A DNA stretch of 64,000 nucleotides from Ignavibacteria bacterium (lineage in GTDB: Bacteria > Bacteroidota > Ignavibacteria > SZUA-365). Below the pieces are notes generated by a model that was not told where the DNA came from, searched no databases, and saw only the letters and a list, made by a program, of their open reading frames with translations. The stretch covers positions 1-64,000 of the forward strand of contig JADKJW010000031.1 of NCBI GenBank assembly GCA_016720835.1, given 5' to 3'. A program made the position numbers and the translations under genes. Shown piece after piece: positions 28,114-37,968 of the stretch (positions are counted from its first letter, which is position 1; every line of letters begins with the position of its first letter).

Positions 28114-28724
28114 GGTACACATCCTCCTGAAAGATGATGATGATCGGATCTGGATCTCGGCGCAACCGGATCCCCGTCCATGCCATGAGAATGCTGCAGT
28201 CGGAGCATCCGCCAACCATATGGCCGGCATGGTTCGGCGCCGTTGCGCTGCCGGGGCTTTTCCCCGAGGTTGGACCCCGATCATAGGTCCATTCGTATTC
28301 TTTGTCCACACACAAGCTTTGTCCATCACACACGTCGAGCCTCGCGTCACGGGGTTGCCATTCCCTGAATCCGTCTCGCACGACCACCCATCGATCAGTC
28401 AAACCGCAATCCGGCGCCTGCAAGGCGAAGGATATTTCGAACAGCATGACCTTTCCAGGACAACCTCATCCTGACAATGGGTGGTGTCCGAGACAGAACG
28501 TGTCAGGGAACAGCAGCCGGTGACGGGTGCGCCGAGCGAGGCATGGAATGAAACGGATAGCGGAACTTAGTCATCGGAAAGCGTAATGTCAAATCAGGAT
28601 AATATATTCTGCTGTAGCGATTGCGGAGCGCAGTGATTCAGGAGCGCAAGCGCAGCGCAATACCAACAATGAACGAAAAAAGGCCACCGCAGCGGGTGGC
28701 CTTTTCATTAGATGTGCGGCGGTC
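28114..28724. other. 611-base intergenic region
   Basis: It lies between two minus-strand genes. Apart from the Shine-Dalgarno near 28120-28127 and the terminator at 28678-28705 no feature stands out. Open frames exist but lack starts, family resemblance or signal sequences. The promoter of the gene at 28113 must lie here. Confidence 0.4.
28678..28705 (-). terminator. Terminator of the NAD(P)-binding protein gene
   Basis: AAAAGGCCACC (28678-28688) pairs with GGTGGCCTTTT (28695-28705) around a 6-base loop. On the minus strand the T-run follows directly, 20 bases beyond the stop at 28725. Confidence 0.9.
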
Positions 28725-29354
28725 TCAGTACGCGACGGTGAACTGCCGGTTGAGATGGGCTTTCTTCTCCACTTCATCCACGATCGCAATGGCGAAATCT
28801 TCCATGGAGATTCGGCTTGTGCCGCCGGCGTCAACCAGCAGGGATGTGCCTCCCGTGCGGAAGGACCCGGTGCGCTCGCCAGGCTCGATATAGGCGGCAG
28901 GGCTGCAATAGCTCCACGGCAGCTCTTCTTCCGCCTTGTACAAGGCGAGACTGTCACGGTGGGCAGTGGCGATGCCTTTCCACTCCTCAGGGAGCGTATC
29001 AACCAGTTGCACACCGGGCGCGACTTCCAGGCTTCCGGCGCCGCCGACGGCCACCAGATGCGGCACCGTGGCCTTCTTGAAACCGGCGATCAGGGATGCT
29101 GTCGCATCGACGAGAAGGTTGACGTCGGTCCAGCCCGGACCGTAGGCACTGACGACCGCATCGTGCCCCGTGACCTTGGTACCCACATCATCCGGGTTCA
29201 TGATATCGATCTGCGACACCGAAAGATTCTTGTGGGTGATGGTCACTTTTTCGGGATCGCGCACGAGCGCAGTGACGGTATGACCGCGATCCAGCGCTTC
29301 ATTGAGAATGCGCTGGCCGATATTTCCTGTTGCAGCAATAAGGGCAATGTTCAT
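28725..29354 (-). CDS. NmrA-like NAD(P)-binding protein
   Basis: 209 residues, intact. The nucleotide-binding motif is IAATGNIGQRIL, followed by GHTVTALVRDPEK, DAVVSAYGPG and LVAVGGAGSLEV. The set is typical of atypical SDRs of the YwnB/NmrA type (compare histidine dehydratase-like and azoreductase-like annotations). It probably reduces or senses NAD(P)H; the substrate is unknown. It diverges from the barrel gene at 29567. Confidence 0.82.
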   Translation of the reverse strand: MNIALIAATGNIGQRILNEALDRGHTVTALVRDPEKVTITHKNLSVSQIDIMNPDDVGTKVTGHDAVVSAYGPGWTDVNLLVDATASLIAGFKKATVPHLVAVGGAGSLEVAPGVQLVDTLPEEWKGIATAHRDSLALYKAEEELPWSYCSPAAYIEPGERTGSFRTGGTSLLVDAGGTSRISMEDFAIAIVDEVEKKAHLNRQFTVAY

Positions 29355-29566
29355 AGGGAATCCTTGGAATGGTGATGCATTCAGAACGTCTGGATGGAGG
29401 CAAGAGTTCCGATGCTCCGCCGAATCCAGGGACGCGCGCGCCGCGTACGCACGGCGGTCGGAAGTTGTTTCCCGCGCGCGCGTGTCGTACTATCTTCCTT
29501 TCCCGAAACGACCGCGATTTCCAGTTTCCCGACCGCACATCATCTTCCACCGTCTTTGGGTTGACC

Positions 29567-30247
29567 ATGCGCTGTATGAACATCCATGCCTTTCGCAACA
29601 CCGCTCTCTGCGCGATCCTGCTCGCCTGCGTCCTCGTGTCGACGGCGGAGGGTCAGCGGCGCAGTTCCCGACGCAACGCGCCGGAGAGCTGGTTCAGCAT
29701 GCAGGGGGGCGTATGGTATCTCGAGAAACCTGCCGATGTGTCGCCGGAAACCAACGACGCGACCGGCGTCGCCTTTTCTTTCCGCTTTGGGATGACGCGG
29801 TCGCTCGCGATGCTCGTCGACATGTCCGTCTGGCATACGCAGCACGCACGCAGCTCCCTGGTGCAGTACGGAGCGGGAGAGTCATACCGGCGCTACAGCA
29901 TCGACGCATGGAGCCTCACCGCGCCGTTTGAAATCGGCCTCTGTCTCGGCGCCGCTCCGGGCAGGAGCGTGCAGCCGTATTTCTCCGCTGGCGGCGGAGT
30001 GGCCGTCACCATCAGCAAGCGCACGACAACGCGCGTGGACATTCCCTCCGATCCGACCTCGGTGACACGAAATCTTTTCGCTCCCTGCGTCTTCGCGGGG
30101 TGCGGGATCGACTTCAATGTTTCGCGCGACTTCGGATTCACCCTGGGCGCGAAGTACCGCTATGTTCCTCTATCCGAGACCCTTGCAACGGAACAGACCG
30201 TGATCGCCGGCGCGCTGGCCTCAGGGGGCATCCGGCTCAGGCTTTGA
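29567..30247 (+). CDS. Outer-membrane beta-barrel protein
   Basis: 226 residues. The signal peptide is MNIHAFRNTALCAILLACVL with an Ala-rich end at STAEGQ. Alternating strands follow (SMQGGVWYLEKPAD, AFSFRFGMTRSLAMLVDMS, AFAGCGIDFNVS-type turns, FGFTLGAKYRYVPL), ending GGIRLRL. Starts at 29567 (MRCMN) and 29576 are both possible. It is an OmpW-sized porin-like barrel with no specific family. It is followed 59 bases later by a second barrel gene, likely co-transcribed. Confidence 0.7.
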   Translation: MRCMNIHAFRNTALCAILLACVLVSTAEGQRRSSRRNAPESWFSMQGGVWYLEKPADVSPETNDATGVAFSFRFGMTRSLAMLVDMSVWHTQHARSSLVQYGAGESYRRYSIDAWSLTAPFEIGLCLGAAPGRSVQPYFSAGGGVAVTISKRTTTRVDIPSDPTSVTRNLFAPCVFAGCGIDFNVSRDFGFTLGAKYRYVPLSETLATEQTVIAGALASGGIRLRL

Positions 30248-30305
30248 GGCCGGTCGCACTCCTTGAACACCGTTCACCGCTTCTCCATCATCATGAGCAA
30301 CCACC

Positions 30306-30989
30306 ATGCGCTTTTCCCGAACTCCGCTCCTCTGCCGCCTCGCCATGTCGGGCTTCCTGCTTATCGTCGGTTGCACGACGCTGCTCCACGCGCAGGCGCC
30401 AGGTGATGGAAGGACGGGAACTCCGGCGGAGATGACGCTTTCGATTTTCGTCGGAGGATGGTTTCTGCCCACTTCCATATGGGAAAACAACAACCCTGCG
30501 CTCGGGGCCGGCGCGGTGTTGCGCTACGGATTGAGCACGGTGTTCGCCCTGCAAGGAGGCATCTCGCTGTGGCGCATTGGCAGCGACGACCAATACCGCA
30601 CGCTTGACTCGAGAGGCAACTTCCTCGGCATATTCCGACGAACCGCGACGAGCACCATCATTCCTGTGGAAGCTGGAGCCATCTACACACCGGAACTCGA
30701 CACACCGCTCCGTCCATGGATTTCGTTCGGCATCGGCTTCTATCCCGCGTTTTCGAGCGGGAAGGAAACACTGCTGGGAGGAGGCGGATCGACGGAAGAC
30801 ATCTCCACCACGCTCACTGCTCCGGGTTTCTACGGAGGCGCGGGCGCCGCGTACGAAATCGACCATGCGTTCGCGCTGACGCTCGAGGTCGTATACCGGA
30901 GCGTTTCCTTTGGCTCCGAGTGGCTTTCGACGTGGCACGATTCGCTTTCCGGCGTGAGCGTGCAGGCAGGCGTGCGCTTCGCGCTCTGA
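30306..30989 (+). CDS. Outer-membrane beta-barrel protein
   Basis: 227 residues. The signal sequence includes LAMSGFLLIVGCTTLLHAQA; a Cys within it could be a lipobox, but cleavage after HAQA is equally plausible. Barrel strands include LSIFVGGWFLPTS, ALQGGISLWRIG, PWISFGIGFYPAFSS and GFYGGAGAAYEI, ending VQAGVRFAL with a C-terminal hydrophobic residue. It is the same size class as the preceding gene, perhaps a tandem pair. Confidence 0.7.
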   Translation: MRFSRTPLLCRLAMSGFLLIVGCTTLLHAQAPGDGRTGTPAEMTLSIFVGGWFLPTSIWENNNPALGAGAVLRYGLSTVFALQGGISLWRIGSDDQYRTLDSRGNFLGIFRRTATSTIIPVEAGAIYTPELDTPLRPWISFGIGFYPAFSSGKETLLGGGGSTEDISTTLTAPGFYGGAGAAYEIDHAFALTLEVVYRSVSFGSEWLSTWHDSLSGVSVQAGVRFAL

Positions 30990-31045
30990 ACGAAGAGCGC
31001 CCCGCGCGCGGCGAGGGACGCTGCGTGCGGCGGTCATACACGACG

Positions 31046-31073
31046 CCGCCCGGCATCCTGCGATACCGGGCGG
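31046..31073. terminator. Hairpin between converging genes
   Basis: CCGCCCGG (31046-31053) pairs with CCGGGCGG (31066-31073), with ATC/GAT pairing inside. It lies between the stops at 30989 and 31102. There is no T-run. Confidence 0.5.
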
Positions 31074-31101
31074 AACGACGTCTCGTACGTGCGGGTGAAA
31101 C

Positions 31102-32916
31102 TCAGGCGGGAACGAGTCCCGCAAAAGAGAAGGAGCGGATGCGCTCCTCGATGGCCTCGAGTTCCGTGATGATGGCATGGCGCGCGTGCTCGGTGGCCTC
31201 GAAGATATCGGGCAGCACCGCCTTGTAGTACGCGATGCCGTCGAGCAGGTTGTTGCTGAACGTCGTGAAGAAGCCCTCGGCGCTCGCGGAGATCGGCGGG
31301 AACGACTCCTGGATTTTCTTCATGAAGTAATCGAGGTAGAGGCGCAGTTCCTTGATGAACATGTTCGGCCGGTCGTGATGCGTCATGATGTTGATGCGGC
31401 CGTAGATGTGGTCCACCATTTCCTTGAGCGACACGATGCGCGAGAAGTAGGCGAGATTCGGGCCGGGGCAGACCGACACCGCGTCGCTGATTTTCGGAAT
31501 CGCGATGTTGTGCGAGGACCGGGCGGAGGCCACGAGGCCTTCGCAGAGGCAGACCTTGTCCATCGCCTTGTCGTAGGCCGCCTTGAAATCCTCGGGACCG
31601 GGGATGGAATCCTTGAGCGTGTTGAATTTTTTCTTGATGAAGCTGATCGAGGCGGTGCACTGCGGGCGCTCGGAGAACTCGGTGTTCAGCTCGAGAAATT
31701 TCTTGGTGCAGGGACTGCCCGGCCGGCCCGCTTCGATGCGGTCCGCCTTTTCCTGATCCTTCGAATTTCCGCGGAGGTTGTTGAAGGGCACGCCGAGGGG
31801 CGAGACGTTGCTCAGGTAGATGTCGTCCTCGCCGGCGTCGCAGAGTCGGGCGCGCGTATCGGCGTCCACGTTCGTCGCTTCCGGAACCAGCAGGAAGGGG
31901 CTGCCCCAGCCGACGGACTGCACGTCGTAGCGGCGGAGAAGGATTTCCTGTTCCTGCGCCGTTCCCACGCCGCCTTGTGCGGTGACGATCATGCGCAAGG
32001 CGTCGGGATCCGTGCTGCGGCCACGAGCCTCAAGTCCGGAGAGAAACACCTCGCGCACCGCGGAGAACAGTTCCTCGCGCCGTGTCTTGAATTCCTCGAG
32101 GATGGGACCGAAGAGGTAGCCGTCCGTGGCGAAGGCATGGCCGCCGCAGTTGAGACCGGACTCGATGCGGTACTCGGAAACCCAGAGGCCCTTCTTCGCG
32201 AGGAACTTGCCTTGGATGAGGGCGGATCGGAAATCGCTGACCTTGATGATGATCTTCTTGCGGAAGCTGCCGTCGGCGGCGGGGAAGAAGTCATCGAACT
32301 GCGCGATATAGCCGTAGAGCCGCGGGTTCATGCCTGCGGAGAAGACCACGCCGCTTTCGAGATCGCTCAAGGCGAAGCCGCGCAGCGACGCATGCGCGTC
32401 GTTGTCGGTCGAGGGAAGCGCGGCTCCGTCGGTGCCGTAATTCGCCTTGTCGATTTTCGTCATGATGTTCACGTCGATCGAGCCGGGAGCCATGGTCGCG
32501 CGCAGCCGTTCCTGCATGCGCAGCGCCGTTCCCGCGTCGGTGGTCGCGAGCATCTTGAGATAATCCGCCTTGACGGTGGATGTTTCGGGGAGCAGCTCGA
32601 AGTACGTGTGCAATTCGCTGCCGGGATCGAAGGATTCCATGCGCAGGGAGATGAACTGTTCGTCCACCATGCGCTTCACCATGTTCAGATACGCGGTGAT
32701 GCGCCGCGCGCGCGCGTCTTCTTCCTTCGCATCGATGGGCTCGTAGGGCAGACCGTCGAGCTGGAGATAATGCTGGCGCAAGTCCTCGCAGAGGGTATCA
32801 TCCACCAACGACATCACGGAGGATATGCCGTACTTGGCGACCGCGAGCGGGGTTGTGATGGAGAAGCCGATGCCGAGCACCGGGATGTGGAATGTATGTT
32901 CTGGGATGGCTGCCAT
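31102..32916 (-). CDS. Conserved protein of unknown function, possibly flavin-binding
   Basis: 604 residues from the ATG at 32914-32916 (MAAIPEHTFHIPVLGIGFSI), with GGAAAG about 11 bases upstream. No assigned family was recognised. Visible features: an N-terminal ITTPLAVAKYGISSVMSLV segment; ESGLNCGGHAFATDGYLFGP at about residue 250; VTAQGGVGTAQEQEILL at about 310; GWGSPFLLVPEATNVD at about 340; then a C-terminal helical half with several Cys (CTKKFL, CLCEGL, CPGPN). The GGHAF and GGVGT-type loops resemble the FMN-phosphate loops of nitronate-monooxygenase/IMPDH-like TIM barrels; this is inference. The gene is intact. A tract of poly-G lies immediately upstream. Confidence 0.6.
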   Translation of the reverse strand: MAAIPEHTFHIPVLGIGFSITTPLAVAKYGISSVMSLVDDTLCEDLRQHYLQLDGLPYEPIDAKEEDARARRITAYLNMVKRMVDEQFISLRMESFDPGSELHTYFELLPETSTVKADYLKMLATTDAGTALRMQERLRATMAPGSIDVNIMTKIDKANYGTDGAALPSTDNDAHASLRGFALSDLESGVVFSAGMNPRLYGYIAQFDDFFPAADGSFRKKIIIKVSDFRSALIQGKFLAKKGLWVSEYRIESGLNCGGHAFATDGYLFGPILEEFKTRREELFSAVREVFLSGLEARGRSTDPDALRMIVTAQGGVGTAQEQEILLRRYDVQSVGWGSPFLLVPEATNVDADTRARLCDAGEDDIYLSNVSPLGVPFNNLRGNSKDQEKADRIEAGRPGSPCTKKFLELNTEFSERPQCTASISFIKKKFNTLKDSIPGPEDFKAAYDKAMDKVCLCEGLVASARSSHNIAIPKISDAVSVCPGPNLAYFSRIVSLKEMVDHIYGRINIMTHHDRPNMFIKELRLYLDYFMKKIQESFPPISASAEGFFTTFSNNLLDGIAYYKAVLPDIFEATEHARHAIITELEAIEERIRSFSFAGLVPA

Positions 32917-32956
32917 GCCGTGTACTTCTTTCCAAAAGGTGCCCTGAGTGCAGCTC

Positions 32957-33025
32957 CGGGGGGGGGCCCGGGGGGGCGCTGCCGGGGGGGCCCGGGGGGG
33001 GGGGGGGGGGATAGGGGGGGGGCTT
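32957..33025. repeat. Poly-G/poly-C tract upstream of the 31102-32916 gene
   Basis: This stretch is almost only G and C, with a 17-G run at 32994-33010, a 9-G run at 33014-33022 and shorter runs of 7-9 Gs before. It starts about 40 bases before the start codon of the minus-strand gene, in its leader or promoter. It is either a real homopolymeric tract or an assembly/base-calling artefact. Confidence 0.8.
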
Positions 33026-33118
33026 TCGGGGAAAAAGCAATGCGCCGCGACTGACATCTCTACAAGATAGACAAACCGGAGGTAAAATCTGCCATCCACA
33101 AGTGGGAAAATGTATCGC

Positions 33119-34966
<1,848 letters not shown>

Positions 34967-35022
34967 TCCATCGGTGGGCTGTGATCGAGCAAAGCCGATC
35001 AATATACGGATAAAAGCGGGAT

Positions 35023-35849
35023 TCAGAAGGGGAGACCGATTCCCTGTCTGAACTTTTCCCCCGCGGCCTCGTACAGGGGGCGCGGCCGAAAGGCCGAATG
35101 CTGCAATCCCGGGCGCTGGCGAAAATTCAGCGCAGTTATCGCTTCGAGCGCCATGGCCTTCGGGAAGAGCATGTTGTTTTCGAGATGGATGTGCATGCAG
35201 GTCGCGTTCGAATGCGACCAGCTCCCTGTAGAGCGCCGAGAAGGTCGCGCAGGCGTCCGCCGGCAGGGCATAATCCTTGCTCAAGGTGCGGATTTCGGCA
35301 AGGTCGCGGCCTGACATTCTCGTGCTCGGTTTCCATCATGGTGATTGGATTCCGCACCGTGCCGAACTGGGGGCGTCCGCGCCGAACCTTGGCGTTCCGT
35401 GCCGCGAGCGACGATCGGGTGACGTACGGGAAGAGAATCTGTTCCTCCTTGATCATGTGCTGCTCGAGATCCGCTTTGACGGTGTCGAAGATGGCCGCGA
35501 TGCGGATGGTTTCCGGGTGGTTGGCGCCATGCGCACCGGCGACCTTCTTCGTCCATGGCCGTCAATGAGCGGCATGGCGCTGGCCACATAGCGGTGATGC
35601 GTTTCCACGATGTACTCGGCGAGGACGGCCGCTCCCAGGTCGGAAGAGGTCGCCCCGTTCCGTCGCTTCCGCGTCGAGTCCGCGGAGCGCGTCCGATGAC
35701 GACATCCGGCCTGAGATTCTTGCCTCGCAGGCCTGGCCGAGGCTTTGCTTGCCGCCGCAGCAGAAATCGATGCCGTGAGCTTCGAAAATGCCCGCGCTGC
35801 GGAAATCGGCGGTAACGATCTCTCCGACGGTGCTGGTGATGGGCTGCAT
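35023..35849 (-). pseudogene. ric: Iron-sulfur cluster repair di-iron protein Ric (YtfE/ScdA), frameshifted
   Basis: The ATG at 35847-35849 opens MQPITSTVGEIVTADFRSAG, then AHGIDFCCGGKQSL, the ScdA N-terminal domain with the CCGG motif. In other frames follow LAEYIVETHHRYV, LEQHMIKEEQILFPYV (di-iron His/Glu ligands) and HIHLENNMLFPKAMALE, ending at the stop at 35023. About four frame changes are needed, for about 275 residues in total. Ric repairs Fe-S clusters damaged by nitric oxide or oxidants and can release iron from its di-iron centre. It diverges from a Crp/Fnr regulator with an NNR-like box between them, a known functional pairing. All conserved blocks survive, so the breaks look like sequence errors. 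Confidence 0.82.
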
Positions 35850-35930
35850 GTCGGCTCCATGTGTTGTTCCTGTGGGAACGGTGATGGTTCGAGTCTGCAC
35901 GAGAACATAGCCCCGCGCAGCCGGAATGAT

Positions 35931-35944
35931 TTGACTTCGGTCAG
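35931..35944. promoter_or_regulatory. NNR/DNR-type operator between ric and the Crp/Fnr gene
   Basis: TTGAC-TTCG-GTCAG matches the nitric-oxide-type Crp/Fnr consensus TTGAC-N4-GTCAA with one mismatch in ten. It is 82 bases from the ric start and 72 from the regulator start, so it could control both divergent genes. Confidence 0.6.
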
Positions 35945-36015
35945 TTCCCGAAAAACGCATGGGCGCCGTCGGGGCCTCGATTTTCGATTCGCCCCGGTCG
36001 CGTGTATTTTCTTGC

Positions 36016-36720
36016 ATGGCAGAAGACAGCCTACAGCGCGCCTTCGCGGACTGCCGCTCTTTTCCGAACTGAGCGACGCCGATCTCGCCATCCTCCGGAC
36101 GCTGCTGCACGGAGACGCATCCGCAGCGTGGCACCGTGCTGTTCCGTGAAGGCGATCCGTATTACGGCTTTTACGTGGTTCTGGAAGGGAAGGTGAAAGT
36201 CTACAAACTCGGGGCCGACGGTCGCGAATCGATGCTGCACATCATCGGCCCCCTGGCGTCCCTCGCCGAGATCCCGATGTTTCTCGGCGGCGGGTATCCC
36301 GCCTACGCCGAAACGCTGGAGGACAGCACCCTGCTCTGTGTGTTCAAGGACGGATTTCTTGAGCTGCTCCGCACGCATCCGGAGCTTTCCCTGAAAATGC
36401 TCGCAGGACTCTCGCGCAGGCTGAAGACGTTGGGCGAGCGCATCGAGAAACTGACCGTGCTCGACGTGAAGACCCGTCTTGCGCGCTATCTGCTGGATGA
36501 AGCGGGGGCGCACCGCCGCAGGACGGCGCGGGCGGACGATCACCCTTCTCCATCTCGAAGACGCTGTTGGCCGCAGCTCGGGCACCATCGTCGAAACCCT
36601 TTCCCCGGGCGTTCCGCAAACTCGAAGGCGAGGGTTACTATCCGCGTCCACGGCAAACGCATCGCACTGTTGAACCTCTGCGAACTCCGCCCAGGTATGC
36701 GGGGGGCGGGGCGGGCCCCC
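36016..36720 (+). pseudogene. Crp/Fnr-family transcriptional regulator, frameshifted
   Basis: The ATG at 36016 (MAEDSLQR) leads into LRGLPLFSELSDADLAIL. A clean frame then covers the effector domain: VLFREGDPYYGFYVVLEGKVKVYKL, LASLAEIPMFLGGGYPAYAETL and the dimerisation helix LTVLDVKTRLARYLLDEAG. The helix-turn-helix is split over frames (HLEDAVGRSSGTIVETLS, then AFRKLEGEG). At least three frame changes occur. The effector domain has no N-terminal Cys cluster, so it is not an Fnr-type Fe-S sensor and fits the haem/NO-sensing DNR/NnrR group better, consistent with ric across the intergenic region. The end is uncertain because a GC-only stretch (36698-36735) follows. Confidence 0.75.
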
Positions 36721-36753
36721 CCCCGCGCCCGCTCGTTCACACAGAGGCAACAG

Positions 36754-37296
36754 ATGAAACCATTGGCCGCACATTCCGGAGACACGCTGCAGTGGCTGCA
36801 GCCAAAGGCGCTCGCGCGTCGATACGAACTTCGCGGAGGCGACGATGTGTTCGCCGCGCTCGAGTTTCGAAGCAGCATGGGCACGCTCGCGGTCGCGGAA
36901 AGCTCCGAGGGTACCTGGACGTTCAAACGCGTCGGCTTTCTGCATCCGCGGGTGACGGTCCGACTCGATGGATCGGAGCGGGACGTCGCCGAGTTCCACC
37001 CGGCCTTCTTCGGAGGAGGAAACATTGAGATCCGGCAGCGGAACCTGTCCCAATGGAAGTCGGCAAATTTCTGGTCGACGAAATGGGGGTCTCACCGATG
37101 CCGCCGATGCACCTTTCGCGGAGTTCTCCCAGGGTCTCGCGGGCGGGCACTCTCCGACCTCTTCAAAACGCACGTGACAGTGGAAATCCACTGGCACGGA
37201 ACTCCCGGCATCCCGCTCGTGGCGCTCGCCTCGCTGGGGATGTACCTGCTGCTTCTTCAGGAAGAGGAAGCGAGCACCGCCGCAACGGATCAGTGA
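36754..37296 (+). CDS. Hypothetical protein with C-terminal membrane segment (frameshifted)
   Basis: The ATG at 36754 gives about 180 residues. The N-terminal 85 residues read cleanly (RRYELRGGDDVFAALEFRSS, TWTFKRVGFLHPRVTVRLDG), a beta-rich pattern that recalls tubby/LURP-type scramblase-like folds. The middle (about 37030-37140) has local frame changes. The end regains frame with VEIHWHGTPGIPLVALASLG, a hydrophobic segment (LVALASLGMYLLLL) and an acidic tail. No family was assigned with confidence. It may be co-transcribed with the Crp/Fnr gene. Confidence 0.45.
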   Translation: MKPLAAHSGDTLQWLQPKALARRYELRGGDDVFAALEFRSSMGTLAVAESSEGTWTFKRVGFLHPRVTVRLDGSERDVAEFHPAFFGGGNIEIRQRNLSQWKSANFWSTKWGSHRCRRCTFRGVLPGSRGRALSDLFKTHVTVEIHWHGTPGIPLVALASLGMYLLLLQEEEASTAATDQ

Positions 37297-37366
37297 CTTC
37301 ATGACGACGATTTGACGCACTCCGGCAATGAAACGCGTAGTCCATTCACGACAAAGGAACATCCCG

Positions 37367-37885
37367 ATGCGAACCGCTGCTGTCTCATGCTGTTTGCCCT
37401 TTCTGTCCGGCTGTGTGGGCATCCCCGAGAATGTGCAGCCCGTCAGAGGCTTCGACTTGAACAGGTATCTCGGCACCTGGTACGAAATCGCGCGGCTCGA
37501 TCACTCTTTCGAACGCGGGCTCGAGAAGGTGACCGCGACGTACAGCCTCCGCGACGACGGAGGCGTCCGCGTACTCAACAAGGGCTTCAAGACGGCAAAG
37601 GGAGAATGGAAGGAGGCGGAGGGCAAGGCCTATTTTCTCGAAACGCCGGATATCGGACGATTGAAGGTCTCGTTCTTTGGACCGTTCTACGGTGGCTATA
37701 ACATCATGGAACTGGACAAGGAGCGCTACCAGTATTCGATGGTGTGCGGGCCTGATCTCTCGTATCTGTGGATACTCTCCCGCACACCGGTCATGGACAA
37801 GACCATTCTGCAACGCCTTGTTGCAAAAGCCAAGTCGCTCGGATTCGAGACGGAATCCCTTATCTACCCCCCCCGCGGAACCTGA
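37367..37885 (+). CDS. blc: Outer-membrane lipocalin (Blc type)
   Basis: 172 residues from the ATG at 37367. A lipoprotein signal (lipobox FLSGC) anchors it to the outer membrane. Lipocalin motif 1 is DLNRYLGTWYEIARLDHSFERG; later FFGPFYGGYNIMELD and YLWILSRTP match bacterial lipocalins. These bind fatty acids or lysophospholipids under envelope stress. The last codons run through an eight-C tract at 37868-37875, so the exact C-terminus depends on the homopolymer length. Confidence 0.88.
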   Translation: MRTAAVSCCLPFLSGCVGIPENVQPVRGFDLNRYLGTWYEIARLDHSFERGLEKVTATYSLRDDGGVRVLNKGFKTAKGEWKEAEGKAYFLETPDIGRLKVSFFGPFYGGYNIMELDKERYQYSMVCGPDLSYLWILSRTPVMDKTILQRLVAKAKSLGFETESLIYPPRGT

Positions 37886-37968
37886 AGCAGCGCAGACGCT
37901 TCCGCCGCTCCGGGGAAAATCCTTACATTCCAGGCGAAGAAACACGAGGTTCCACCAGGATTACTCCA

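Noticed and set aside
31177..33054. 625-codon open frame on the plus strand
   Set aside because: Antisense to the intact 604-residue protein gene and running into the poly-G tract; no motif or plausible start.
36690..36735. GC-only stretch as a terminator of the Crp/Fnr gene
   Set aside because: G and C runs could pair, but there is no T-run and runs of nine Cs and six Gs here look like low-quality sequence.
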